Below are positions 44,947-54,703 of a DNA stretch of 64,000 bases, one piece after another (positions within the stretch are counted from its first letter, which is position 1; every line of letters begins with the position of its first letter). The position numbers and the translations under genes are program-made. The stretch is from positions 124,001-188,000 of the forward strand of contig NW_024468250.1 in the NCBI RefSeq assembly GCF_002104995.1, in the 5' to 3' direction. The notes under the pieces were generated by a model, which did no database searches, was not told where the DNA came from, and saw only the letters and a list, made by a program, of their open reading frames with translations. The DNA comes from Linderina pennispora. Taxonomy: Eukaryota > Kickxellomycota > Kickxellomycetes > Kickxellales > Kickxellaceae.

Positions 44947-45237
44947 CGATTGCCACAGGAACACGAGGTAGTATGAATGGCGCGTGCGTAGGAGAACGAG
45001 AATGAGAACGAGAAAGTCATGTGCAGAGTGGCAGCAGCAACTGGACATTTATATTACTCACATTATTTCCAGCTTGGGAGAAACGATTTTCCGTTTTTTG
45101 TGGAGAGGCACGCGCAGTGCAGCATGATCTATACAGGCCATCTGCCAATTTCCAGCAGCGGACCTGGGCTAGCACGCGCCTCTGTCATATCGTGAGAACA
45201 TATTGGCGATCTGGGTTTATTTTAACCTTGTTGTGAG

Positions 45238-46241
45238 TCATTGCAGATACCCCTTCTCGACCATGGTCAGCAGAGCGTACACGGTCTCAAGGTGCGGAAC
45301 CTCGATGCCGTGCTTCTTGGCCAGCTCGATCGGATTACGCAGGATCACCGCGTGCTCCATCGGCCGCTTCCCGCGGAAATCCATTAGCATCGACGGGATG
45401 ACGGTCACAGCACGTGTCTCTGTGTCCTCGATGACCTGATCAGGACCAGACCGACCATTGAGCGCAGGCAGCTTGCCCCCGTCACTGCCTCGCCAGCCTT
45501 GTACACCTCGACCATCATACTACGGATCAGTGCCTTGCATTCAGGATTCGCCAACATCTGCTGTGTATCGTTGCCACCCGAGACCACTGAGGCCGTGTTG
45601 AACGATGCGTTCCAGACCAGCTTCGCCCAGCGCGCTTTCTGGATATCCTCCGAGAACTTGTACACGACCCCGTGGTCGCCCCACACCTGGCACAGGTCCT
45701 TGACACGAGCCATTGCCGAATCCACGTCGTAATTGGCTGTCGTGGGGCTGAACAGACCCATGTCCAGCACAGCAAAGTTGCCATGATCGATCGTGCCATC
45801 GGTGGGCTGGCTGGCATCGATATAGGCGATGGTGCTGACGATGGGGTTGTTTGGGTACCGCGCAGCATACGGATCCTCAATCCCAATGCCGTTCTGAATC
45901 AGCATGATGATCGTGCGCGGGTCCCGAACCGCCGGTGCAATGATGGACGAGGTATCGCCTAGGTTCGGCAGCGCCTTGGTGCACACAATGACAAAGTCGT
46001 AAACGTCTCCGTCGGCAACAGCCTCGTCGATAGTGCGCACAACCTTGTGCGGGCGGTAGACCTCGTCACCAAATGCATGCGAGATGATGTGGAAGCCGTT
46101 TTCCTTGACGGTCTCGTAGTTTGACCGGCACACAGTCGTGACCTGGATCTTGCTGCTGACGTCCAGGCGCCAAGCGTAGACGCTGCCCAGCGCACCGGCG
46201 CCGACTAGCAGGACTTTGGTAGGAGAATCGGGAGCAGACAT
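45238..46241 (-). CDS. Ketopantoate reductase-like protein, tandem copy 3
   Basis: Start at 46241 (MSAPDSPTKVLLVGAGALGS), intronless, about 334 residues. All motifs are present: GAGALG loop, LIQNGIGIEDPYAARYPNNP, RWAKLVWNASFNTASVVSGG, SMLMDFRGKRPMEHAVILRN, ending TMVEKGYLQ at 45238. One break occurs after GEAVTG at a C5/G5 run (45476-45480). Here a base is missing rather than added: six Gs would restore GGKLPALNGRSGPDQVIEDT. The conceptual frame otherwise ends in unrelated residues at 45405. Homopolymer position suggests an assembly deletion. The three tandem genes are spaced 270-290 bp apart in the same orientation, pointing to local duplication. In the cell such enzymes are cytosolic or mitochondrial NADPH-dependent reductases. 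Confidence 0.82.
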
Positions 46242-47245
46242 CGCAAAGAGTGAAAAAAGCAGATAATGCGAATTGAGAGGAGGAAACCAAGCTTGAGGAG
46301 CCGCCGCAACAAGCCGAGCGAATCGCCACTATTCTTATACTCCACAAGAACAGGATGGCGCACAGATTGCCCAAGATTGGAGACGGCGCGATTGCCCACC
46401 AGGCCAAACGGCGTTGCAGCTGTTTTCCCACACCTTGCGCATCGCAAAGGTGTCGCCGTTTTTGTTGAGAATGCCGCCCCTCGAATCAGGATTGCTCTTC
46501 CAGTTTTCTAAGCAATTCCCCAATTTGGGATCTAAAGGCATGGCCGGCCATTTGACCACCGAGTCCACCAGCGGAGCCCATCGCGCAGTCGGGAGAGAAG
46601 CCAACCCCCGCCCAGGCAACAGAGGTTATAGCGTAAGGCTATGGCGTAGCCATACCTGTTTCTCGCAAGCTACTGGCTTCCGCCGGATGTGGCTGCCTCT
46701 TTGGTAGGGTCTTGAACCTACAGAAGAAAAGCTAGAAAGTGACGTTAGTGTAGACTGCTCTGTTGTGCGAGGGGAGGAGGTCAACGAAGGCAGATACTTA
46801 GCAGATTCGTGTGCATAAAGAGATACGCTCTGAGAGCAGGTCCTATGGCTGTATATGCCACTCCAGATGCCCTCTGCCAGTGCCAAAATAGCTGCGATCA
46901 GAGTCATTTAGACCCAGATACAACTCACTGTGTGCCTGCAGAGCGGGTCACGCATCTCCGTCTCAAGACCTAGGGTGTGATTCCCTTCAGCCAAACAAAC
47001 GTGCTGCCAGCCGGTCGGACACCTCAGGACCGGAAAGTCTTAAATCTGGTGCGAGAATAAGCTTTTAGATATGTAATTTCTCTGGCACGATCTGCGCAAC
47101 TACTACCTCATCTCGCTCGACCAGATCGCGAACTAACGCGTGCAGCCACACACTGTCGGCATGTGGATGTAGTCTATTTTAAAAGAAAAGGATGAAAGGG
47201 ATGTTCGCTGCGAGAGAGGTAGCCGTGTTACAAATATATACTGCC
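46242..47245. other. Intergenic region
   Basis: About 1 kb with no supported gene. It should hold the promoter of tandem reductase copy 3 (left) and the 3' UTR of the Mia40 gene (right). A short tRNA-like T-arm resemblance near 46708-46725 was examined and rejected. Confidence 0.45.
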
Positions 47246-47710
47246 TCACGCCTTGGTCGCCTCCTCATCATCGCTGTTGTCTTCGACATCAGTATCGTTT
47301 TCCAGCTCCTCCTTGGGCTCCTGCTCATCCTCATCGTCGTCCAACAGCTCATCGCCGTACTCCTCGGGGTGGGCGCGGAAGCAATCCTGCATGGCCTTGA
47401 ACTTGTCAATGCAGTCCATACCCTTGGGCTCCTCCTCCGAGTACACAAAGCACGAGAACGCCGACTTGAACTCCTCACCGCATGTTCCGTGCGCCATGCC
47501 GCCGAGACACGGGCAGTCCCAGTTGATCTCGCCGGTCTCTGGATCGAACGCCTGCGAAGGCGAGTCGTCCTGCTGCTTAGACTCCTTCTCCTCCTTGGCC
47601 TGCTCCTGCTCTTGCTCCTGCTGCTGCTCCTGCTGATGCTGCGGCTCCTCGCGGGCACCCAGATCAACGCTGTCCAGCGTGGTTGTGGTGTTGTCCAAGC
47701 TCGTCGACAT
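47246..47710 (-). CDS. MIA40: Mitochondrial intermembrane-space import oxidoreductase Mia40
   Basis: 154 residues, intronless. The redox-active CPC motif ([13 protein letters not shown]) is followed by the twin CX9C helices: [11 protein letters not shown] and [11 protein letters not shown], then a PEEYGDE stretch. This is the complete functional core of Mia40/CHCHD4, which oxidises incoming cysteine-rich proteins and passes electrons to Erv1. The N-terminal 65 residues are Gln/Glu-rich and hydrophilic. There is no presequence or membrane anchor, unlike the yeast protein and like the short soluble animal form, so it is presumably imported by its own substrate-like pathway. The C-terminus is strongly acidic ([13 protein letters not shown]). 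Start at 47710 is the first Met of the frame. Confidence 0.95.
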   Translation of the reverse strand: MSTSLDNTTTTLDSVDLGAREEPQHQQEQQQEQEQEQAKEEKESKQQDDSPSQAFDPETGEINWDCPCLGGMAHGTCGEEFKSAFSCFVYSEEEPKGMDCIDKFKAMQDCFRAHPEEYGDELLDDDEDEQEPKEELENDTDVEDNSDDEEATKA

Positions 47711-48161
47711 TTTATTTTACAATGGGGGTATCACTGAAGATTCGAATTGACTGCAAATTAACTGAAGCGAGGATAAAGAAGGTCGCCAGGATTCTGTCGA
47801 CAAGCTCGATCCCGCTGCTACGATTAAATAGACGCACCCAGCTTAGTAATGGACTTTTTTTTTTGCAGTAATCACCTCGCTGAGGCGGGAAAAATTTACC
47901 GCCTGTATCTAAATCAAGAGCTGCGCGCCAGCAATTGGCCACACCAGCAATGCTTTATCACGTGCAATGGTCCCAGCGGTTTGTCTGAACATTGCTGGAT
48001 ATCAGTGCACATGAACCAGCCATCGAAGACGTGGGTCACACAAGAGGAATATATCCCATGGCACTATCTAGACCCTTGCTATATGCTACACCTGCGAAAC
48101 ACTAATACATATCTGTCAATTTGCAGAAAATGGTGTCTACGCCACGACAGCCATGAGATAT
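47711..48161. other. Intergenic region
   Basis: No gene. It contains the Mia40 promoter and the 3' flank of the dehydrogenase gene, with a T9 run near 47858. Confidence 0.45.
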
Positions 48162-48931
48162 TTATTCAGCATACTTGGAAAGCTTGGGCTCGTCATACTC
48201 AACATAGGCTCCAGTTAGCTCATGTTCAGCAAAGAGGGCAAGGTTCCCAATAATACGCCCGGAAATTTCTGGCGTGATCCTAGTAGAAAAAGATAGTCAA
48301 TGAATTCACCACGCTCAGGTTCAGCGTCCCTTGCGTTGGTGTAGAAGGTCGCCACCATGTCGGTGTCGACAATACCTGGGTGGACTGCAATGGCAGTGAT
48401 GTCGGGCTCCTCCAGTGCCAAGGTTTGGGTCATGTAGCTGATAGCTGCCTTGGAACCGCTATAGCCAGCCTGGTTCTTAGTAGGAGTCTTGAAGATTGCG
48501 GACGTCAGGTTGATGACCTTGCCCCTTGACTGGCGCAGCTGCGGCAGAGACTTTTTGATCAGGCTCAGGGGTGCAAAAAGATTGACATCGAATTGCTTCT
48601 TCCAGTCGTCCACAGCAGCATCGGCAATAAGCGCAAACGGCTCAGTGATAGCTGCGTTGTTTACCAGTGCAATCAGGGTGCCATTTTGGGTAGCAAGGTC
48701 AACAGCCTGCTGCTGCACAGATTCATCGGTGACATCACCAGCCACAGGAATGAGCTTTGCTGATGTCTGAAGCTTGCCTGCCTCCTCTGACACAATTTCA
48801 AGAGCACTGGCACTGCGGGCAAGGCCGACAACGGAGACGTTCTTGGATAACAGATGGAGTGTGATAGCCTTCCCAATTCCGCGTGAAGCACCAGTGACGA
48901 TAGCGATGCTGTTGCTTGAGGTAGTAGCCAT
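48162..48931 (-). CDS. Short-chain dehydrogenase/reductase
   Basis: About 256 residues. Classical SDR features: cofactor loop TGASRGIGKAI (TGxxxGIG), VNNAAITEP (NNA), structural Asn region FDVNLFAPLS, catalytic Ser in VINLTSAIFKT, and YSGSKAAISY with the catalytic Tyr and Lys (YxxxK), then VHPGIVDTDM. It resembles fungal sepiapterin-reductase/YIR035C-type enzymes, NADPH-dependent carbonyl reductases; substrate unknown. The frame as read ends at 48215 in an implausible tail. After the T5 run near 48284 another frame continues well (RITPEISGRIIGNLALF, AEHELTGAYVEYDEPKLSKY) to TAA at 48162-48164. One missing T would join them; a very short intron is the less likely alternative. Confidence 0.85.
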
Positions 48932-50758
48932 GGTTGCGAGTTTCTATTGTTATTAGGTGGATACTAAAGAGGAGAGCTGACGGTTTGGATACTGCCGGGC
49001 ACACCATGCCCTTTTAAGCCATTCGTTGTCATAAGCTGCCTGCAGATAAACAAACAATTTGGTCAGTACTATTGTGAATGTAGATGGCGCATGCAGTGCG
49101 GGATTCGTTGTTGGTGGATATTCGCACACCTCCTATGATGCGGAAATTTTGACAATGCACCAATGCTTATAATAATGGCGTCTCTGGCTGTTCCGCCCTT
49201 TCTGTCTTTGGCACTGATGTACATGCATTTTGTCATCAATTGCTGGGAACCTCAGGGAAAACAATTTCCGCACCTTCTATCCGGCATTTCAAGGGCACGC
49301 CTACTTGAATCTGAGGGCTAAAGCAAAAATAGATATGCAGTAGACTGCAGACGCGTGTGTGTGAACTACAGCTCAAAAATCAATGATCAGACATCACTGG
49401 CCTAAATCGATTTTGTCAGCCCAGCTGATGTATGCTCGCTGTTTCCTTACTTCTTCCGAGCACATGTAAGCCTTGATTTGCTTACTAAGACAAACTGAAT
49501 TACGTAATATCGCTGCTGACCCTTGGGTAATGTTGTGTCTCAGCTACGATACACTTGGATAGATAACCCCCTGCAACTGTCTGGAGCGCGTTTTCTCTCT
49601 AGGCACTTTTCAACCACATATATTGGATGCATGAAACATGTTATATGAAAGAAGAAAGGAGGAACCGCCAGGTGAAGAGGACGGGTGCCTGTCCAAGTAG
49701 TGATGTTAGTCGACTGGAGTAGTATGGGTGGCCATTGTGCCCGAGAGGTTTTGATCCATGGGTTCCTGAAATCATGAGGATTTGGAACCACATGTCTGCT
49801 TCTTAGATACATTGAATGAGCTAGAATAGTCACCTCCATTACTGTTATACTATCAGATGGTTCTTCTTGTCGACACATCATACATATACAAATGAATAGA
49901 AAAAGCGACTTAACCCCGATATACAAGAGATACAAAATTGGTAGTTGAATATATGTGACGGCAGCAGTTGCAGTGGCTATATGTTTCACCTTGCTAACGA
50001 AACACACTGGTAGGTTCTTTAAAATATATTGGAAAGATAGAAGAAGACATTGTCATTTGGTACCAATGCAAGTTATTGAGAGTACGTAACGCAGACTCGA
50101 AGCCCTCATTTGTGCCATGTACTCACTTCAGCATACCATACGTCGTCCTGAATTCCCGTTTACAAGCAGCACTTTAATGTCTTACCTAGAGATACATAGG
50201 ATTGCGGGCAATTAGCAGATCATATAGATATCTTTATGGCTATTCATTACTCATCGCAATCAAGGCAGCACGAATTAAATAATGCAATAGCTTTTGCGGC
50301 TGCAGTGTGGTTGCAATTGCGAGTAGCATGCTTTATCTGTACTCATTATACCATACATACAAGTGAAGTACGCATACCAGGGCATATATGCAACTAGACT
50401 AGTCTCATTTAAACAAATACAGCAGCGCTTCTGCAATTGCAGAATCATAGATCCCAATAAACTGGACTACCTATGGTTTCCTTATCATCAATGCTGGAAT
50501 GGGGTATCTCAGTATTTGTCTCGCTAAGAAGAGTGCCTCAGGAGTTTTGTAATGTGCTCGTTCCGCACAGGCACTCCTCAGCCAAGCGAGAATCATCAGA
50601 GATTTATCAAGTGATTAACATTTATGAGCATTTTTGTCATGCGTTTTTTCAGTCGCCAGCATGGCACTTTGAGCGCCCGCCAGATAAGCCTGTCGCCTTT
50701 CGCCTCTCTACTCTCCGTTGCAGGGTTTTGACAAACACATTTTCTTCAATTACACAGT
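48932..50758. other. AT-richer intergenic region of about 1.8 kb
   Basis: No supported gene. Base composition is visibly more AT-rich than in the flanking genes, especially 49360-50470. Open frames here (for example 49540-50007 minus) read as non-coding. The right end has a pyrimidine-rich leader for the AIM24 gene. Confidence 0.45.
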
Positions 50759-51955
50759 ATGAATCGGGTGCTGAAACCGGCAGCAATAACACTGCGCAGT
50801 CCGCTAGTGGCTCGGCGTACGGTCAGCGTGCTTCTGAATGAGCGCAACAAATCGCAGTCCCCTGCAGTCCCAGTCACGCCAGACGAGGACAGTTCGCGCG
50901 TCACCAAGGTATCGCGCAACCTGAGCAACATTTTCCAGAGCAAGCAGCAGCCGGCGCCTGTCGACCCGCGCTTCGAGGTGGTTGATTCTGGCTACGGTTC
51001 CTTGGTCCTCGCCAAGATGCCTGCATACTCGCAGTTCTACGCACAGGTCGGGCAGACGCTTGGCCAGTCACCGCACGTCACGTCGCGGGCCACCACAAAG
51101 GGCGCTGTGGCAGTGGCAGCATTGAGGCCGCTGTTGGGCCGCCGGGCGTTTGTGCAGGAAATCTCGACCGAGGAGACCCCGGCGGACGTGCTGGTGGCAC
51201 CCAAGCTCACCGGCGATGTGTCGGTGATCGAGCTTGATGGGTCAGTGGACTACTTTGTGCGCAGCGGATGCCTGCTGGCGCAGACAAAATTTCTGAATGT
51301 GTCGACGTGGAGCGGGCTGGGCGCTGGATTCAACGCACTGGCGTTTGACCGGGTCGGCGGGCGCGGCACAGCAGTTATCAATACGTTCGGCGGTATGCAT
51401 CGGCTAGTATTGAAAGAGGGTGAGGAGTTCATGGTTGATCCGCGGTATGTCGTGGCGTGGACGTCATCGCTGAGCATTGAGCCACAGTCGGGCCGGCCAA
51501 AGTCGCTCAAGGCTGCAGAAGTCGCAGTGAGTGAGACTGCCAGACCTGCTGCAGAGACCACCAAGCCGATAGTCGAGGCAGAGACGCCGCGGGTTGCGCC
51601 GCTGATGGGCAACAGCCCGTCGGTGGACAACAAGGTCGCGCCGCTGAGCAAGTCACCGGCAGACACCACACAGAAGATGCGGCTAACGACCCAGGGCAAG
51701 AATGAGTGGGCGGCAAAGATCCTGTCGCTGCAGTTCCTGCAGCCGGCATGGCAGGCAGTCAAGGGCGGGTTCAAGAGCGCAGTATATGTATCAGCAGACG
51801 CAGTCAGGGTTAGCACCTGGGCAGCAGCCAAGACCGTCAAGACCGTGGCAGGCGTGCCGGACCTGTATCGGGTCACTGGACCAGGGTACATCTACGTGTC
51901 GACCAGGCTTGTCCCGCGGCCATGGACTAGGCTGACGAGCGGTGTTTCGAAGTAA
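50759..51955 (+). CDS. AIM24: AIM24 family mitochondrial protein
   Basis: 398 residues, intronless, starting MNRVLKPAAITLRSPLVARR, a basic, hydroxyl-rich mitochondrial presequence. The AIM24 double-psi barrel follows at about 75-245: FEVVDSGYGSLVLAKMPAYS, VLVAPKLTGDVSVIELDGSV, YFVRSGCLLAQTKFLNVSTW, GLGAGFNALAFDRVGGRGTA, NTFGGMHRLVLKEGEEFMVD and DPRYVVAWTSSLSIE. In yeast Aim24 is an inner-membrane protein that supports MICOS and respiratory-chain integrity. The C-terminal 100 residues contain a Pro/Thr-rich linker and two moderately hydrophobic amphipathic stretches. Start choice is good: the upstream sequence has no Met in frame and is leader-like. Confidence 0.9.
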   Translation: MNRVLKPAAITLRSPLVARRTVSVLLNERNKSQSPAVPVTPDEDSSRVTKVSRNLSNIFQSKQQPAPVDPRFEVVDSGYGSLVLAKMPAYSQFYAQVGQTLGQSPHVTSRATTKGAVAVAALRPLLGRRAFVQEISTEETPADVLVAPKLTGDVSVIELDGSVDYFVRSGCLLAQTKFLNVSTWSGLGAGFNALAFDRVGGRGTAVINTFGGMHRLVLKEGEEFMVDPRYVVAWTSSLSIEPQSGRPKSLKAAEVAVSETARPAAETTKPIVEAETPRVAPLMGNSPSVDNKVAPLSKSPADTTQKMRLTTQGKNEWAAKILSLQFLQPAWQAVKGGFKSAVYVSADAVRVSTWAAAKTVKTVAGVPDLYRVTGPGYIYVSTRLVPRPWTRLTSGVSK

Positions 51956-52236
51956 TTAATAATAATTGAATGATTTGGAGGGTTGCGGTGTTTGTTCGTC
52001 GATGAGGCGCGGATGTAGGTGGATGTATGGTGGCGATTGTGTGTCCAACTGATGTCGGAGAAAACAAGCGCTGTTTGCTTGTCGCTAGGACTTGGTTACA
52101 CAAGCCCCGCCTATGGCCACAGGCCCTGTGAATAGAGGAAGGGAGCTTGTCCTTGCCTCCGCTCTTTCAGCCCTGCTTCTCTACACCCGCTTTCATATCT
52201 TTGTAGTTTTTGAGCCAAACCTCGTCAGTAGTAAAG

Positions 52237-53669
52237 ATGGCCAGGCTCGACATGGGCGACATGCTGCCCAAGGAGGCTATCAGCCAGCGTATCACCGGCG
52301 ACACGCAGTTTATGTTCCAGTTCTACAAGCCCTGCATTCACTACTTTGAGCCGTCCTCGCTGATATCGACCATGAACGAGCCACGTCTCCGCCAGTCGCT
52401 CAAAGTTGCCCTGCAAACCTGCCCGCTGCTGTTCTCGCGGTTCGTTGTACAGCCGGACCTTTCGGTAACCCTCGACTACTCTCCGACGAACCCGAACCTG
52501 CCGACGCTGGAGTTTGCACACTCCCGGCTGACATTCCGCGAGGTGCGCAGCAACAACTTTGCATATGCGTTTGCGCAAACGCACAAGCTGGACATGCCAA
52601 TCCCGACGGCACCATCAAGCGCAGCATGGACACCCCCATGCTGATGGCGAAGGTAACGTACATGTCCGACGGCGGCATTGCCATGTTCTCAATGACCAAC
52701 CACGTGGCCTTTGATGGCAGCGCCATGTTCCACTTCCTGGCGCACTGGGCGAAATGCTGCCGCGCCATCGGCACGCACACCACGGTGGCCAGGCCGGCCG
52801 AGCTCGAGCCGTATGCAGTCTCCCTGGTGGCCCACACGGACAGGGACCCGGAGTGCGGCCCGCAGGAGATTTCGGTGGACGCAACGCGGACGCCGCAGCA
52901 GCTCATGTTAGCCAACACCAAGAGCGTCAGCGAGCTGCAGGCGTGCGTGTTCAGCATTAGCCTGGCCAATGTCCAGAGGTTGAAGAAGCAGACCGAGCAG
53001 AGCGGCGTGCTGGACAACGACGAGTGGGTGTCGAGCAATAATGCCGTCGCCGCATTCGTGTGCCAGTGTGTGGCGCGCGCCAACACCGACGCCCAGGTAT
53101 ATGAAGCCCAGGACTGGACATTCTTCCAGTCTCTGGATATGCGCCACCCCCTGGGCCTGCCGACCGGCGGACTCGGGTCGCCGCTCATTCTGGCCGAATG
53201 CAGCGTGCCGCTGGCGGCCATATACGAGCCCGCACAGCTGCCCGAGATCACGCGCACTATCCGCCAGTGCGTGAACAAGTACGACAAGACGTACTGCCAG
53301 GAGGCCATGGACTGGATGAACTCGTCATACGCCTGCCTTGCCAAGACTGTTGGCGAGCCATGGCGCCATTTCTGGTTCACGGCACTGAACACGAATCGCA
53401 CTGCCGTCGGTGTCTCGTGCATGAACAGGATTCCAATCTATGATGTGGATTTCGGGGCTGGCAGACCGGTCATGGCTAGGTCGTTCAACCCACGCCCCAA
53501 CTACATCATTGTGTTTCCGGGCCCGCCAGCCATGACGGCACGGTATGCGGCGATGCCAATGGCGTATGACTCGCTGCATTTGTATGTCACGCTGGAGAAG
53601 CCGGCGATGGAGGCACTGCGCAGCGACAAAGAGTGGTGCCGGATGTGCTCTGTTGTCAGCGAATTCTGA
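52237..53669 (+). CDS. BAHD-type (HxxxD) acyltransferase
   Basis: About 478 residues spanning one frame break. The N-terminal part from ATG 52237 (MARLDMGDMLPKEAISQRIT) includes RLRQSLKVALQTCPLLFSRF, the usual entry helix. The rest (from about 52613) contains the catalytic HxxxD as NHVAFDGSAMFHF and the structural DFGWG-type motif as DVDFGAGRPVMAR near the C-terminus. Those two motifs in this spacing define BAHD/trichothecene-acetyltransferase-like enzymes, which move acyl groups from CoA to alcohols or amines, often in specialised metabolism. The break lies near 52600-52612 (ATGCCAATCCCGACGG); one missing base in the C run would restore IPDGTIKRSMDTPM. DFGAG rather than DFGWG is a mild variation common in fungi. 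Substrate unknown. The next gene is 190 bp downstream on the same strand. Confidence 0.82.
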
Positions 53670-53861
53670 CCTGCTTTGCGATTCCGGAAAAGGCATGCAA
53701 TCCGGAAGCGGAATGACGACATTGAGGGTAGTTTTGGATATTAGTCAGACTGAGCTAGTATCGGAAACCCCTTCCGCGGGTTCAGACTTTTTTGCTCTTT
53801 CACTCTCTCACAAACTCTCTTTTCCTTTTCACAACATTAAATTGCCTGACAAATTAGCATA

Positions 53862-54557
53862 ATGACAGTTCCACTCGTCGCCAAGCAGCTGACCGGAGAC
53901 GCGGTCGCTGCCGTGGCTGCCATTACCACTTCCAAGCCCACGATGGCGCTGGGCACGCCCTGGGAGAACAACAAGCCGCTGTGGGTGTTTGGCTACGGCT
54001 CCATCATCCACAAGGTCGACTTTCCGGTAGAGGCCAGCGTCTTTGGGTTCATCCGCGGCCGCAAGCGCGCGTTCCTGCAGGACTCGCACGACCACCGCGG
54101 CACCGAGGAGAACCCTGGCCGTGTCTGCACGCTAATTCCCGTGGCCGAGTGGAACCGGATGTTCAGGCAGTCGGTGGACCCGCACAGCTCCGTGTGCTGG
54201 GGCGTCGCGTACAAGGTGCAGAGCGGCAAGGAGGCCGAGGTCAAGAAGCACCTAGATTACCGGGAGAAGGACGGATACACCATCGATTTTGTCGATGTGT
54301 TTGAGGAGGAGGGCATGCCACCGGTGCTGGGCAATGTCATGGTGTATGTTGGCGTCAGCGATAACCCATCGTTTGCCGGTGCATCGTCGATGGAGGAGAC
54401 GGCCGCGATTATTGCCAAAGCTGAGGGCCCGTCAGGCACCAACAGAGAGTATCTGTTCAGGCTGTGCAATGCACTGCGTGAGCGCAGGGATGATGCACTG
54501 GATCCATATCTGAGGGAGCTGGAGGAGCGGGTCAAGGAGCTGGCAGCGGCTTCATAG
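53862..54557 (+). CDS. GCG1: Glutathione-specific gamma-glutamylcyclotransferase (ChaC/GCG1)
   Basis: 231 residues, intronless. ChaC signature: WVFGYGSIIHKVDFPVEASV (the YGS phosphate-loop-like motif), GRKRAFLQDSHDHRGTEENP with GRVCTLIP, and the catalytic Glu in LDYREKDGYTID. The enzyme cuts glutathione to 5-oxoproline and Cys-Gly in the cytosol and so lowers glutathione during sulphur limitation or stress. Length matches yeast Gcg1. The first 30 residues (to PTMALGTPWENNK) are an extension of low complexity. The start at 53862 follows a C/T-rich leader (tttgctctttcactctctc). It ends 146 bp from the convergent epsin gene. Confidence 0.93.
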   Translation: MTVPLVAKQLTGDAVAAVAAITTSKPTMALGTPWENNKPLWVFGYGSIIHKVDFPVEASVFGFIRGRKRAFLQDSHDHRGTEENPGRVCTLIPVAEWNRMFRQSVDPHSSVCWGVAYKVQSGKEAEVKKHLDYREKDGYTIDFVDVFEEEGMPPVLGNVMVYVGVSDNPSFAGASSMEETAAIIAKAEGPSGTNREYLFRLCNALRERRDDALDPYLRELEERVKELAAAS

Positions 54558-54703
54558 GAAGATTGCTGGCTGTAGAAAACAATTGGTAGTAGAATTTCAA
54601 AAAGGATAGAGTAAAAAACGGAAGGGTAAAAAAACTGAAAGAGGGCTGGCTGCAGCGAGCTGGCACAGAAGTAGCCTTGGGATCATAAAGCAACCCGAGT
54701 TTG

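Noticed and set aside
46640-46730. Possible minus-strand tRNA T-arm (GTAGG...CCTAC)
   Set aside because: The loop would have 8 nt and no cloverleaf could be drawn around it.
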